A stretch of 64,000 bases of DNA from CAYTGM01 sp964437365 (GTDB taxonomy: Bacteria; Sumerlaeota; Sumerlaeia; SLMS01). This document shows positions 53,086 through 61,459 of the stretch, piece after piece. Each line of letters starts with the position of its first letter. Position 1 is the first letter of the stretch. The translations under genes were made by a program, and so were the position numbers. Under the pieces are notes generated by a model. It saw only the letters and a list, made by a program, of their open reading frames with translations, had not been told where the DNA came from and did not search any database. The stretch lies in assembly GCA_964437365.1 (NCBI GenBank), contig CAYTGM010000001.1, forward strand, positions 248,001 through 312,000. The letters are read 5' to 3'.

Positions 53086-54261
53086 CTATACATTCCTTTG
53101 GAGAGCAGACCGATAAAACTGGTCTGTCTGAGTCACCATATTGTCGAGGCTGAAGGCTTCGGCTCTCTCGCGGCATGCCTGAGACATGGAAGAGAGCAGC
53201 TTCGAGCCTTCTTGGACGACATACTGGATCTGGTCAGAGAGTTTGTCTGCATCGCCGGAAGGATGAATCCAGCCGACAGTCCTGTCGGTTCCAATGGCTT
53301 CGGCGTTTCCTCCGACGTCACTGGCGATGACTGGTGTTCCCGTAGCCAGGGCTTCGACGATTGCATTGGAAAAGCCTTCTTTGAAGCTGGAAAGAATCAT
53401 GCAGTCACAGGCGTTGTAGAGTGAAGGCATATCACTTCGACTTCCAAGCAGTCTCACTGAACTCTGTAGATTCTTTTGAAGAATGGACTTCTCCATATTT
53501 TCTCGCTCCTTCCCTTCGCCGGCAAAGACTAGAACGGTTTTCTCGGCCAGATGGGGCGGGAGTTGCGAAAGAGATTGAGAAAAAGCTTCTATGACTCCAT
53601 TCGGGTTCTTTTGAGCGTGGAGCCTGGCGGGGACAAGGAAACAGACTTCATCTGACAAACCTAATTCGGCACGAGTCTTTTCTCGAAGCTCAGGAGACGG
53701 GTAGAACTTGTCTATATCAACCCCGTTATAGAGAACAGGAAACGCATCAGTGGATTTACCAAGTGTTTGAATCACGTCTTTTTGAACGGCTCTGGAGACA
53801 GTGAAAGTCTTAGAACGAAGCGGTGAAACAAGCTTGTCCACAAAGCTTTGCCGACTTGAGTTCCAACTATTTACATTGTGTATGTGGCCAAAGATTGCTG
53901 GGACTCCTGCGAGTCTTGCTGCCAGGGTTCCAGGGATATTGGCTCTGTACATATGGGTATGCACTACTGTTGTCGCATGTTTTTTCAGATACTTCGAGAT
54001 TTTGTAGATGCCGGGTGGTGAGAGGCGTGATTTCAGAGGAATCACATCGACAGGGATCCCATTTTTCCTGAGATCATCGGCAAGCTCTCCTTCTTCTCTC
54101 AAACACAGGACTCTTGGATTCCACCCTTTTTCCCGAAGCTTCGGAAGGGTTGCGACGATTCTTCGTTCGATTCCGCCTACCGGGAGCCAGGTAATCATTC
54201 GAACAAGGTTGAGTGAGTCTTGTTTCAAGCTATAGTTCCTTCTCTTTATTTTTGGGTTCAT
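53086..54261 (-). CDS. Glycosyltransferase family 4
   Basis: 391 aa from the ATG at 54261, overlapping the preceding gene by 32 bp; an ATG at 54198 is possible. The GT-B fold shows the N-terminal IERRIVATLPKLREKGWNPRVL and VVHTHMYRANIPGTLAARLAGVP. The C-terminal donor domain has LVPARLHAQKNPNGVIEAFSQ, VLVFAGEGKERENME and the EGFSNAIVEALA motif equivalent to E-x7-E, followed by GTPVIASDVGGNAEAIG. It would add a sugar to a glycan or lipid on the cytoplasmic face. Same family as the partial gene at the left edge. Confidence 0.92.
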   Translation of the reverse strand: MNPKIKRRNYSLKQDSLNLVRMITWLPVGGIERRIVATLPKLREKGWNPRVLCLREEGELADDLRKNGIPVDVIPLKSRLSPPGIYKISKYLKKHATTVVHTHMYRANIPGTLAARLAGVPAIFGHIHNVNSWNSSRQSFVDKLVSPLRSKTFTVSRAVQKDVIQTLGKSTDAFPVLYNGVDIDKFYPSPELREKTRAELGLSDEVCFLVPARLHAQKNPNGVIEAFSQSLSQLPPHLAEKTVLVFAGEGKERENMEKSILQKNLQSSVRLLGSRSDMPSLYNACDCMILSSFKEGFSNAIVEALATGTPVIASDVGGNAEAIGTDRTVGWIHPSGDADKLSDQIQYVVQEGSKLLSSMSQACRERAEAFSLDNMVTQTDQFYRSALQRNV

Positions 54262-55060
54262 CCAGGAACGGGTGGATATAGTTGATCGAAACAGGAGAGT
54301 CTGAAGCTGTATAATTTACACTGAGGGGATCGCCATAGTTTGACCAGACAATGCTGACTTCCTCATTCCATTCAGTCATCGGTATCTGGACCTTTTCTCT
54401 GATGCTCTCTTCAATCCTCCTCTTCAGTGCGTCGGGGAAATATAACTCCTGTGTTTTGTATTGCAAATTACCCTCGAGGTTAAGAGTGATTTCCTCTTCG
54501 GAATATTGCGGCAGGGATGCAGTGCTTGAGATAATCAACAGGGTGTCTGTCAGTTGGTAATAAGGCCCCCCTGATGTATCTGAGGGTTCTGCTTCATTCA
54601 TCGGTTCAAGGAAGTCGGAGGTCTCCAGGTCTTTCTGGAGGCGTTTCATGAACCGTTCCTGAGGTCTTTTCAAACCGATGAAGGCGATCCAGTTTACTTT
54701 ATTCTTATTTCCACGGTAGAAATAGCAAAGTCCCCGTTCTGCCAGGATATACTTCAGAAAAGGAATATCACGGTTATTGATATCTTTGAGTGTTGCTTCA
54801 TTGTCCTGGTTGAGTTCAAGGGCTGTATGATCGAGCAGGGCTGCGACCTCAAACTTGAGGGTAGCAGCCTGATTCTCTTCTACAAGGTATACGACTCTCT
54901 CTGGCTGAACTTTCAAGAGAAGGTAGGCCAGCCATGCTATGCCGAGAAGCGAGGTCACGACAAAGAGGGAGAAGAATATGAGCCAGATTCTCCTGACCAG
55001 GAGACTTCGTATTCTTAGCAGTTGTTTGAGAAATGTATCTTCAGGAGCTGGCATGAACAT
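54230..55060 (-). CDS. Uncharacterised single-pass membrane protein
   Basis: 276 aa from the ATG at 55060 (a second ATG follows at 55054). A cytoplasmic start (LLRIRSLLVRR) precedes one helix (IWLIFFSLFVVTSLLGIAWLAYLLL, about residues 25-49). The rest is probably periplasmic and mixed alpha/beta. Residues NNRDIPFLKYILAERGLCYFYRGNKNK and TDTLLIISSTASLPQYSEEEITLNLEG are distinctive but not recognised. The gene begins directly after the pseudopilin terminator and overlaps the GT4 gene by 32 bp. Whether it belongs to pilus assembly or glycan synthesis cannot be told. Confidence 0.7.
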   Translation of the reverse strand: MFMPAPEDTFLKQLLRIRSLLVRRIWLIFFSLFVVTSLLGIAWLAYLLLKVQPERVVYLVEENQAATLKFEVAALLDHTALELNQDNEATLKDINNRDIPFLKYILAERGLCYFYRGNKNKVNWIAFIGLKRPQERFMKRLQKDLETSDFLEPMNEAEPSDTSGGPYYQLTDTLLIISSTASLPQYSEEEITLNLEGNLQYKTQELYFPDALKRRIEESIREKVQIPMTEWNEEVSIVWSNYGDPLSVNYTASDSPVSINYIHPFLDEPKNKEKEL

Positions 55061-55065
55061 GAAAA

Positions 55066-55089
55066 GACCGCCTTCGGATGAAGGCGGTC
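55066..55089 (-). terminator. Pseudopilin terminator abutting the next start codon
   Basis: GACCGCCTT (55066-55074) pairs with AAGGCGGTC (55081-55089) around CGGATG. On the minus strand the stem is followed by TTTTC and then ATG of the next gene (start codon ending the tract at 55060). It probably ends most pilin transcripts, and may partly let through the genes below. Confidence 0.88.
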
Positions 55090-55118
55090 AAGGTTAGGCT
55101 AAATTGAGCAGTGATAAA

Positions 55119-55736
55119 TTACTGCTTAACGCGCCAGAGGTCACCAGGGCTGATCGTACCGTTGGTAGGATCATAGGTGTGAGCGCCGTCAGCTGTTGAA
55201 CCTGTGAGGAGCAGCTGAGAAGGCTGAGCGATTGAGGAGTTGTAAACAGTCTCAACGCCCTGAGCGTCGTCTAACCAGCCAAGGTCACCGTTAAGGTTTC
55301 CTGACTCGTCAACGTCTGGTCCATATGAACCAAGGATCCATCCTCTGCTGTCTGTGTAGTAGCGGAAGCCGATACCTTTAGTGTCAGCAAATGGATCTGG
55401 GAAGTTCGAGGTGATATAAGCGATCGGAGTCGTGATCGTCAGAAGCTGAGAGTTACCACGTGCTGCGAAGGTAAAACCTACTTCTGAAGGAACTGTGTTG
55501 TAGAATGTCCAGTCCATTGTTTCAGTTGGATCAGTGGTGTCCGCCGGATATTCATTATTATCGATGTAGTACGTTTCGATGGCGGTAGCCAGTGAGCGGT
55601 GGTCTGAACGAACACGAGAGACCTTAGATCGAGTCTGAGCCTCGAGGAAGTTAGGAACAGCGATCGCTGCGAGGATAGCAATAATAGCTACAACGATCAG
55701 AAGTTCAATGAGGGTGAAGCCGCGAAGTTTCTTCAC
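55119..55736 (-). CDS. Type II secretion/type IV pilin-like pseudopilin (GspG-type)
   Basis: 205 aa from a GTG at 55736 with AAAGGAGGG upstream. The leader and helix KKLRGFTLIELLIVVAIIAIL carry the prepilin peptidase site (G before F, E at +5), followed by AAIAVPNFLEAQTRSKVSRV. The globular part ends in SYGPDVDESGNLNGDLG and YDPTNGTISPGDLWR, which is a shared C-terminal form of pseudopilins in several uncultured phyla. The protein is inserted in the inner membrane and assembles into a pseudopilus used for secretion, or a minor pilus. No other pilus genes are in the window. Highest-expressed gene of this run by its strong ribosome site and own terminator. Confidence 0.93.
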   Translation of the reverse strand: MKKLRGFTLIELLIVVAIIAILAAIAVPNFLEAQTRSKVSRVRSDHRSLATAIETYYIDNNEYPADTTDPTETMDWTFYNTVPSEVGFTFAARGNSQLLTITTPIAYITSNFPDPFADTKGIGFRYYTDSRGWILGSYGPDVDESGNLNGDLGWLDDAQGVETVYNSSIAQPSQLLLTGSTADGAHTYDPTNGTISPGDLWRVKQ

Positions 55737-55864
55737 TGCAAGCCCTCCTTTCTATAAATTGAATTTGGGTTCTCCATACGGAGCAACCTTGCACGGTCAC
55801 GTGGACATCGCCAGAGATGGCAGCTCGGGTCAAGCTCAAATAAAGCTGAAAAAAAGCAGAAACG

Positions 55865-56059
55865 CTACAAGGTATCTTTTAGGAAGGATAAAATGAGAAT
55901 AAATATGGCCAAACAACCCAATAAGAGTAAAAATTTACCCCATCTTCTAAAAGTTTTCCCAATCAGTTTTGCGCTGAAATTCTGTTCCAGAAGCGTGATG
56001 ATAAAGGAGACCAGCAGCGTCAGGTAAATCAGTGAGAGAATAAAAGGCCAGGCGATCAT
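55865..56059 (-). CDS. Small two-helix membrane protein (64 aa)
   Basis: 64 aa, start codon overlapping the stop of the upstream gene (ATGA at 56056-56059), which argues for translational coupling. Two hydrophobic helices (FILSLIYLTLLVSFIITLL and FLLLLGCLAIFILILSFL) flank a basic middle (KLIGKTFRRWGK). No family recognised. It likely interacts with the DUF6677-like protein. Confidence 0.72.
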   Translation of the reverse strand: MIAWPFILSLIYLTLLVSFIITLLEQNFSAKLIGKTFRRWGKFLLLLGCLAIFILILSFLKDTL

Positions 56060-56568
56060 CCGTTCACATCCTCCTGCTTAACCTTGCTCTTCTCGTACTC
56101 TGCCGCCTCGCTCTCGCTTAATTCTGGAGTACCTGCCATAAGATCGTAGAGGCGAACCGTGGCAAAATAATTCAACCCGCCAGCAACAACAAGGTGGAAG
56201 ACCCCAAGGTCTGAGTAACTGCTTTTTCCAGCAAGGTTCGTCAGGCTGAAATAAGCCTCTGGGTCACTTGATGAGGCTTCGTGAAGGTACTGCAAGCCCA
56301 ACCAGCCAGAGCCATGAAATGCCTGAGAAAGATAGGTTAGAATGGATACTAGGTTGAACTCTGGGTTTCTGGGTACCCAGGAAAGTGGAGGCAGGATGTA
56401 TCCTCCGAGAAAGACACCAATGACAAAACAGGCATTAATCAGGACCAGAAGGGTGAGTCCTCTTGGATAGTCCTTGCAGAGAATATAACCAAGGCCAGGA
56501 ACCAGCCAGTTGAGAAAGCAATAGAGGAAAGCCTTCTCTTTTGATGTTCGAGGAATCTTCTCATCCAT
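56056..56568 (-). CDS. DUF6677-like membrane protein
   Basis: I start at the ATG at 56568 (170 aa); the frame is open further upstream but those residues do not resemble the family. A first helix contains FLYCFLNWLVPGLGYILCKDYPRGLTLLVLINACFVIGVFLGGYI, which fits DUF6677 ('lnW..PG.Gh...g...rG......i...f..G...GG'). A second membrane region follows (FHLVVAGGLNYFATVRLYDLM), and then an acidic tail. Such proteins recur in PVC and acidobacterial genomes with unknown role. The 64-aa gene below is translationally coupled. Confidence 0.75.
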   Translation of the reverse strand: MDEKIPRTSKEKAFLYCFLNWLVPGLGYILCKDYPRGLTLLVLINACFVIGVFLGGYILPPLSWVPRNPEFNLVSILTYLSQAFHGSGWLGLQYLHEASSSDPEAYFSLTNLAGKSSYSDLGVFHLVVAGGLNYFATVRLYDLMAGTPELSESEAAEYEKSKVKQEDVNG

Positions 56569-56688
56569 AATTTGAAGAATAACGTAGCCCTTCCAGGATT
56601 TGCTCTGGATAAGATTTGGCTTAGCAGCCGAGCAGTCCACTTGAAAATTGATCGACCAGATAGTGGACATTTCTCACAAGGGACACTG

Positions 56689-57717
56689 ATGCGAACTATT
56701 ACAGTAAAATCTCTGGGGGCTAGCACATTCCTCCTCTATCTTCTAATTCTTTCTATCTTGCCAACTCAATTAGCAGCTGCCCCTCAATTGACGCGGCTCA
56801 CCGAGACTTTGCCTGGCTCCCCGCGTCACCTTAACTATCTGCCAAAGCACGATCTTCTCTTCGCTTCACTGGTTTTGCAGGGGTCACTACTCATTCATGG
56901 TGCCGGCAATGATACAGGATGGGAAGTCGAGTACCATCCAGAATGGAAGTCCCTTCATTCGATTGAAATTAGTGAAACCCAAATTTTATCCGGTGACCGA
57001 TTCGAAGGGGTCCGCCTGATTGAAAAGAATGGGTTGAATTCGAAAGCCTATCGACAGGTTGAGCTCTGGGAAGTCAGTGGTATTCCTACTCATCTCTACC
57101 TTTATAATAATTTATTGATGATCGCCTCGGGTGCTTCCGGGCTGTATGCTTACGATTTCCCGGTTTTAGAAGGTAGAGTTGAAGCACCTGTTCTCCGATC
57201 ACGTTACCCTTTTGTTGATTATTCCAAAGAGATAGGGTTCGTGGAACAGGGTTCTGTCTATCTTGCAGATAATATGGACACTGGCCTCCAGGTACTCGAC
57301 TATACGGACATTCTTCGTCCTGTCTTAGTTGAACAGAAAAAAGGCGATTTCGTGGACTCTGTATCGGTAACCGATCAGCTTGTAGCCATCGCCTGGCGCA
57401 GAAACGGTGTGGAGGTCTATAAGCGAGAAGGACGAGAGCTGAAGAGCCTTTACAGGATCGCTCTCCCCAGTCGCGGAATCATGAGGCTGCGTCGAGCTGC
57501 ACAAGTCAAATTCGCGAGCGATGATACGTTGATCGCCTGCTGGGGAGCAGCAGGGGCAGGTGTATATAGAACTCATGTGAGTGGTCAAGAGGTGCAGGAA
57601 GTGTGGGTCTCACCGAATGAGATAACAGACCACCTGGTGTGTGTTGAAGTGCTTCCCCGCAATCGCTATCTTTTCGGTGCGCAGCAGGGCACGTTATATC
57701 TCCTGCAGAATAATTAA
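56689..57717 (+). CDS. Exported beta-propeller (LVIVD-like) protein
   Basis: I start at the ATG at 56689 (342 aa), which has AAGGG upstream and opens with a signal peptide (SLGASTFLLYLLILSILPTQLAAAP). The mature part repeats short units of the form '..v.g.......yl.nn.l.v.....Gl..yD', such as LYLYNNLLMIASGASGLYAYDF, VYLADNMDTGLQVLDYTD and LVAIAWRRNGVEVYKR, as in LVIVD-type propellers. No catalytic residues are apparent. It is likely a periplasmic binding or scaffold protein. It precedes the TPR-C39 gene by 25 bp, so the two probably form an operon. Confidence 0.72.
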   Translation: MRTITVKSLGASTFLLYLLILSILPTQLAAAPQLTRLTETLPGSPRHLNYLPKHDLLFASLVLQGSLLIHGAGNDTGWEVEYHPEWKSLHSIEISETQILSGDRFEGVRLIEKNGLNSKAYRQVELWEVSGIPTHLYLYNNLLMIASGASGLYAYDFPVLEGRVEAPVLRSRYPFVDYSKEIGFVEQGSVYLADNMDTGLQVLDYTDILRPVLVEQKKGDFVDSVSVTDQLVAIAWRRNGVEVYKREGRELKSLYRIALPSRGIMRLRRAAQVKFASDDTLIACWGAAGAGVYRTHVSGQEVQEVWVSPNEITDHLVCVEVLPRNRYLFGAQQGTLYLLQNN

Positions 57718-57742
57718 AAGATGCGCATGATATCCATGAAAG

Positions 57743-60580
57743 ATGATTATGTTTCTTTCTAATGACTTGAGCAACCGACTTAAATGGTTCTCCTGGGTGG
57801 TACTGTTTGTTATTCTCTTCTTTTACGGGAAGGGTTTTGCGTATCATTCCGGTGGTCATTTTGAAACCTCGGAAGAAAAGCAACTTTTCGAAATTGCAGA
57901 TGAACACTTTGACCATGCAGAATATGATGAAGCCTGGATGGCAGTCCGAGATCTCTTACTTCAATATCCGGAAAGCTTTGAAGGGCTCAAACTGCTTGTT
58001 CAGATAGCTTATCAAACCAATCGAATTCAAGACCTCGCGACACTTTCGTATATCAAGTATGACTTCGCCGGCAGCACGCAGTCGCAGATACGTGCCCACT
58101 ATATGCGAGGATGGATTGCTCTTCTTACGTCAGACTTGTATGTTGCCCGAAACGAAATAGACGAAGCACTCAGGCTATCAGGAGATAATCCGGACTTTGA
58201 ACTCAGGAGAGTTTCACTTGTTCTGGATAGACAAACTCCAGGAACAGACTTTGAAAAACTTGCAGAACGATATGAAGCACTGGTGGAAGACTATCCGAAT
58301 TCCGCATTGGCCTATCTCTCTTATCTGAATCTCTTTAACTTCGATGGGTTTGGAAGTCGGCGACACAAAGAGGTGCTGGAAAGAGCTCTGGCACTTGATG
58401 AGAAGCTGGCACAGATATACGTTAGAGCTGCTGAGATGGGATCCCGTGAACTGTGGTATGATCCGGCAGTCGCTCTGGATTCAATTGAAGATGGTCTGGA
58501 TGAGTTTCCGCAGAGCAAAGAACTGAACTCTCGTAAGATACAACTTCTAAGGCAGTTGGGGCGAACGGAAGAGGCGCTGGAGTTGGCAATATCCTGCCAG
58601 GAAATAGCACCGAACGTAGGTGAGTTTCTGCTTTCTGAAGTTGAGCTGCTGGGAGATCTAAACAGGTTTAAAGAGGCTATTGTACGAGCAGATGAATTGG
58701 GTCGGATTCTTTTTCAGCCGGAGATTTCTGAGCAGCGGGCATGGCTGAAAGCCACGTATGCACACTACGATGGGGACAGGGCCCTTGCAAGTCGCCTTCT
58801 GGTAAATGAACTAAGTGCCCGCCCCCTTGGAATCTACTCGAGGCAAATAAGAAGCTTTCTTTCCAGTCTTCAAACGGCGCCTCCCGATGCACAGGTGAAA
58901 CTTCTTCCAAACCCTCAGTATATGACTCAGAAAGGGAACTATTGTGGACCTGCTTCCCTGTCCATGATCCTTGGCTATTGGAAGGAGTCGCTGGGGCAGG
59001 ACGAAATTGCTGAAGAAGTCTATACAGGCATCGCAGGTACGCCCCCACAGGTCATCCACAATTTCGCCAGCTCACTGGGGTTCTCCACAAAAGAATTCAG
59101 CGGAGATCAGGAAACCTGGAAAGAGCTTATTGACGAGGGATATCCCGTCTTGTGGCTGGAAATGCGACCAAATGGTGGGCATTACATGGTCGTCACCGGA
59201 TATGATGAGGTTCAAAGGGAATGGATCTTACATAACCCCCACCATTATCGTCGATCCACCCGAGACTTCGATGAGACGGCTGACTCGTGGCTTCTTCCAA
59301 GTTTGAATAGATCTATTGTCATCTATCCTGAAGGCATTGAATCCAGTGCGGCTATTGCGAAACTGAAACCCTCAATGATGCTGGTTGTTTCAAACTGGGC
59401 AATGTATATTGCCACTGGGGCAAACCTCTTCGTTCAGGTATTTCCCGGTATCTTGTTGAACTTTGGACTTTCATTCCTGCTGGTGTATCTTTCTACGAGG
59501 TTGATATATAGTATTACCTGGCCCAGACCGAAAATAAGAATGATCGTATTTACGTTGTTTTGCTGGATGCCTTTTCTTGTTACAATCCTCTGGGTTGCAC
59601 TGACTCGATCTTCGTCTGGAGTGTCTATACTTCTTTCTCTCCATCTTTCGATGATAACGCTTATTCCCCTACTGGTAATTATCAGGGTCCTAAGAGGAAT
59701 TCCAGGTGATTATCTAGGGCTTCGGGAATCTGGAGGACTTTCCCTAGGAATTGTTGTCGTATGGATTGTACTTGCGTTTATTGATGATACCCGTCTGGAG
59801 TTGATAACCCCGTTTCTCGTGTTGTTATCGATAGCCCCTTACTCTTTTCTTCCTCGATTTAAAATGCATCGAGCTGAAAAGATGCTTTCCAAGCAAAACT
59901 ATGAGAGTGCTTTGCAGTTGGTAAAGCCCTATGGGAGCGAAGGAGACTGCTACTACTATGCGCTACTTCAAGAGCTGGATATCTATTTAATGTCTGGTAA
60001 GCCTCAGCTTGCTCAAAAGGCGCTGGAGAATCTTGAAAGTGAACTCAAGCAACTGGGGAAAAAGGCCAGAAAAGGCCTGGAGTTGTATTCGATCAGCGCC
60101 GCTATGCTTCAAAAGGAGTTTGTCTGTCACGATTCTCCTCATTCAGACGAATCCGTCAGTGATGTGCTCCCAGAGCAGATATTGAGTCACTTTCATCTCG
60201 TTCAGTCGGAGCTGGAGTTCAGTGGTGATCAGCCCCCTGTGGATTCGATACTCGAGCGCCTCGTTGATCAAAGGGAAAAGACTTTACCTGGGATTCCTGC
60301 AGCCAGACAGAGCCGGATTCGACCAGTCACTCAGATCATGCAGTATTATATATATAAGCAGGTTATGGACAGGTTGAGTCAGTATCAGCGACCAGAAAAC
60401 GTGGAGTCCGTCAGGTTGAAATGGGAGCCTCGGCTATTCCCGCAACTCGCACTTTTCAGAGTCTTTTTCAATACCACGGGTCAGGAAGAAATTGAGAAAG
60501 CTCAAAACGAGAACTTTAATCAGATTACAGATCAGTCAATCGAGACAGCCGGGCCTACTGATGCCTCGACAGGTTTGTGA
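57743..60580 (+). CDS. TPR - C39-like peptidase - multispanning membrane fusion
   Basis: 945 aa from the ATG at 57743. A signal-anchor helix (residues 15-31) leads into about 330 residues of TPR-like helical repeats (YDEAWMAVRDLLLQYPES and similar). A papain-like C39_2 domain follows: C401 in GNYCGPASLSMILGYW, H480 in NGGHYMVVTGYD and N498 in ILHNPHH. Then come five to seven membrane helices (about 540-700) and a further TPR-like tail (about 710-930). Peptidases of this group cut leader peptides after GG or process surface peptides; here no ABC transporter is attached. The catalytic part should face the periplasm. The 3' end overlaps speD by 49 bp on the opposite strand. Confidence 0.75.
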   Translation: MIMFLSNDLSNRLKWFSWVVLFVILFFYGKGFAYHSGGHFETSEEKQLFEIADEHFDHAEYDEAWMAVRDLLLQYPESFEGLKLLVQIAYQTNRIQDLATLSYIKYDFAGSTQSQIRAHYMRGWIALLTSDLYVARNEIDEALRLSGDNPDFELRRVSLVLDRQTPGTDFEKLAERYEALVEDYPNSALAYLSYLNLFNFDGFGSRRHKEVLERALALDEKLAQIYVRAAEMGSRELWYDPAVALDSIEDGLDEFPQSKELNSRKIQLLRQLGRTEEALELAISCQEIAPNVGEFLLSEVELLGDLNRFKEAIVRADELGRILFQPEISEQRAWLKATYAHYDGDRALASRLLVNELSARPLGIYSRQIRSFLSSLQTAPPDAQVKLLPNPQYMTQKGNYCGPASLSMILGYWKESLGQDEIAEEVYTGIAGTPPQVIHNFASSLGFSTKEFSGDQETWKELIDEGYPVLWLEMRPNGGHYMVVTGYDEVQREWILHNPHHYRRSTRDFDETADSWLLPSLNRSIVIYPEGIESSAAIAKLKPSMMLVVSNWAMYIATGANLFVQVFPGILLNFGLSFLLVYLSTRLIYSITWPRPKIRMIVFTLFCWMPFLVTILWVALTRSSSGVSILLSLHLSMITLIPLLVIIRVLRGIPGDYLGLRESGGLSLGIVVVWIVLAFIDDTRLELITPFLVLLSIAPYSFLPRFKMHRAEKMLSKQNYESALQLVKPYGSEGDCYYYALLQELDIYLMSGKPQLAQKALENLESELKQLGKKARKGLELYSISAAMLQKEFVCHDSPHSDESVSDVLPEQILSHFHLVQSELEFSGDQPPVDSILERLVDQREKTLPGIPAARQSRIRPVTQIMQYYIYKQVMDRLSQYQRPENVESVRLKWEPRLFPQLALFRVFFNTTGQEEIEKAQNENFNQITDQSIETAGPTDASTGL

Positions 60581-60951
60581 AGCAGCGGTTTTCCATCTGT
60601 ATCCAGGGTTCCGCGTTTAAGTTCCGTGCACTGAATACGTCCAACTGAAAAGACTTCTTTAAGGAATTCCATTGCCGAGTGAGGGTCACACTCATTTCCA
60701 CATGTATATAAATCTACTGAGGCATACCCGTGTTCCGGCCAGGTGTGAATCGCCAGATGGCTCTCTGCAATCACAACAACTCCGCTAACTCCGTATGGAC
60801 TGAAATGATGAAAAGTGCTTGAAACAATTGTCGCTCCCGCTTTCAAAGCCGCCTCATTCATGGCTTTCTCAATTTGATGTACTGAATTCAGGATCGTGCT
60901 GTCGCATTCAAGGAATTCAACCAGCAGGTGTCGGCCAAGAAACTGGGTCAT
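60532..60951 (-). CDS. speD: S-adenosylmethionine decarboxylase proenzyme
   Basis: 139 aa. The proenzyme cleaves itself at E63-S64 in VVVIAESHLAIHTWPEHGYA to give the pyruvoyl cofactor. H69 and C84 (VDLYTCGNECDP) are the usual partners in cleavage and catalysis. It supplies aminopropyl groups for spermidine. No speE or other polyamine gene is in the window. The start at 60951 has GAAGG upstream. Its 3' end overlaps the C39-fusion gene by 49 bp, and its leader region (61061-61151) can fold into a two-level stem. Confidence 0.95.
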   Translation of the reverse strand: MTQFLGRHLLVEFLECDSTILNSVHQIEKAMNEAALKAGATIVSSTFHHFSPYGVSGVVVIAESHLAIHTWPEHGYASVDLYTCGNECDPHSAMEFLKEVFSVGRIQCTELKRGTLDTDGKPLLHKPVEASVGPAVSID

Positions 60952-61060
60952 GGATCAATCTAACCTTCAAAATCAATGGGCCTTGTCGTCTTTCACCTTA
61001 TTATCTGATCATGAGGTCGTAAGCTTAATGGTGTATCAGGCTTCGAAAAGGAGCTTTGGA

Positions 61061-61151
61061 GAGGCTTGAAGTCGACGAGGCGGTCCCTGCAAGAAGAGTG
61101 TTCCGCAAGGGACGTCAGACAGTAAAGATGGCCATTGATAAGTCAAGCCTC
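61061..61151 (-). ncRNA. Candidate structured leader upstream of speD
   Basis: GAGGCTTGA (61061-61069) pairs with TCAAGCCTC (61143-61151), closing a 73-nt region. The region holds a second hairpin, GTCCCTGC (61083-61090) with GCAAGGGAC (61105-61113). On the minus strand it would be in the 5' leader of speD, about 110-200 nt before the start. No match to a known riboswitch is claimed. Confidence 0.35.
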
Positions 61152-61281
61152 GACTTTCCCTGAGGGACAGATTGTGTTTTCAGGGAGTTTTGTGAAGATT
61201 GTGTGGGATGTGGAAATGAAGAGATTCCGAGGCGCTTGCGGCAGGTGAAGGGCAAAGAAAAGAATTAACTCTGGCTACACT

Positions 61282-61299
61282 GTGACATTTCATTGACAG
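61282..61299. promoter_or_regulatory. Candidate Pho box upstream of phoU
   Basis: The minus strand reads CTGTCAATGAAATGTCAC: two TGTCA elements exactly 11 bp apart, as in the Pho box consensus CTGTCATAWAWCTGTCAY. It lies about 160 bp before the phoU start. Confidence 0.5.
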
Positions 61300-61459
61300 G
61301 TGGCGCACAATTAAGCGAAGAATTTACCAGATTTTGAGAGAATCTGGAAAAAACTGTGAAAAAAATCCAATTCTACTTGAAACCCAAGACCAAACCGTAC
61401 CATACTCATATCTTAATCGATGAGCAGACCTCATCAATCTTAGAAAGAAAACCATTACG

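Larger units (their letters stand above)
60952..61459. other. Shared upstream region of speD and phoU
   Basis: No gene seen in 508 bp. Toward speD there is a long stem (61061-61069 with 61143-61151) with an inner hairpin at 61083-61113. Toward phoU lies a Pho-box-like pair of repeats at 61282-61299. Both are listed separately. Confidence 0.6.

Noticed and set aside
61293..61327. TTGACA as a -35 promoter element
   Set aside because: The spacing to a -10 like sequence is poor (CGAAGA at 17 bp); the same bases fit a Pho-box repeat better.
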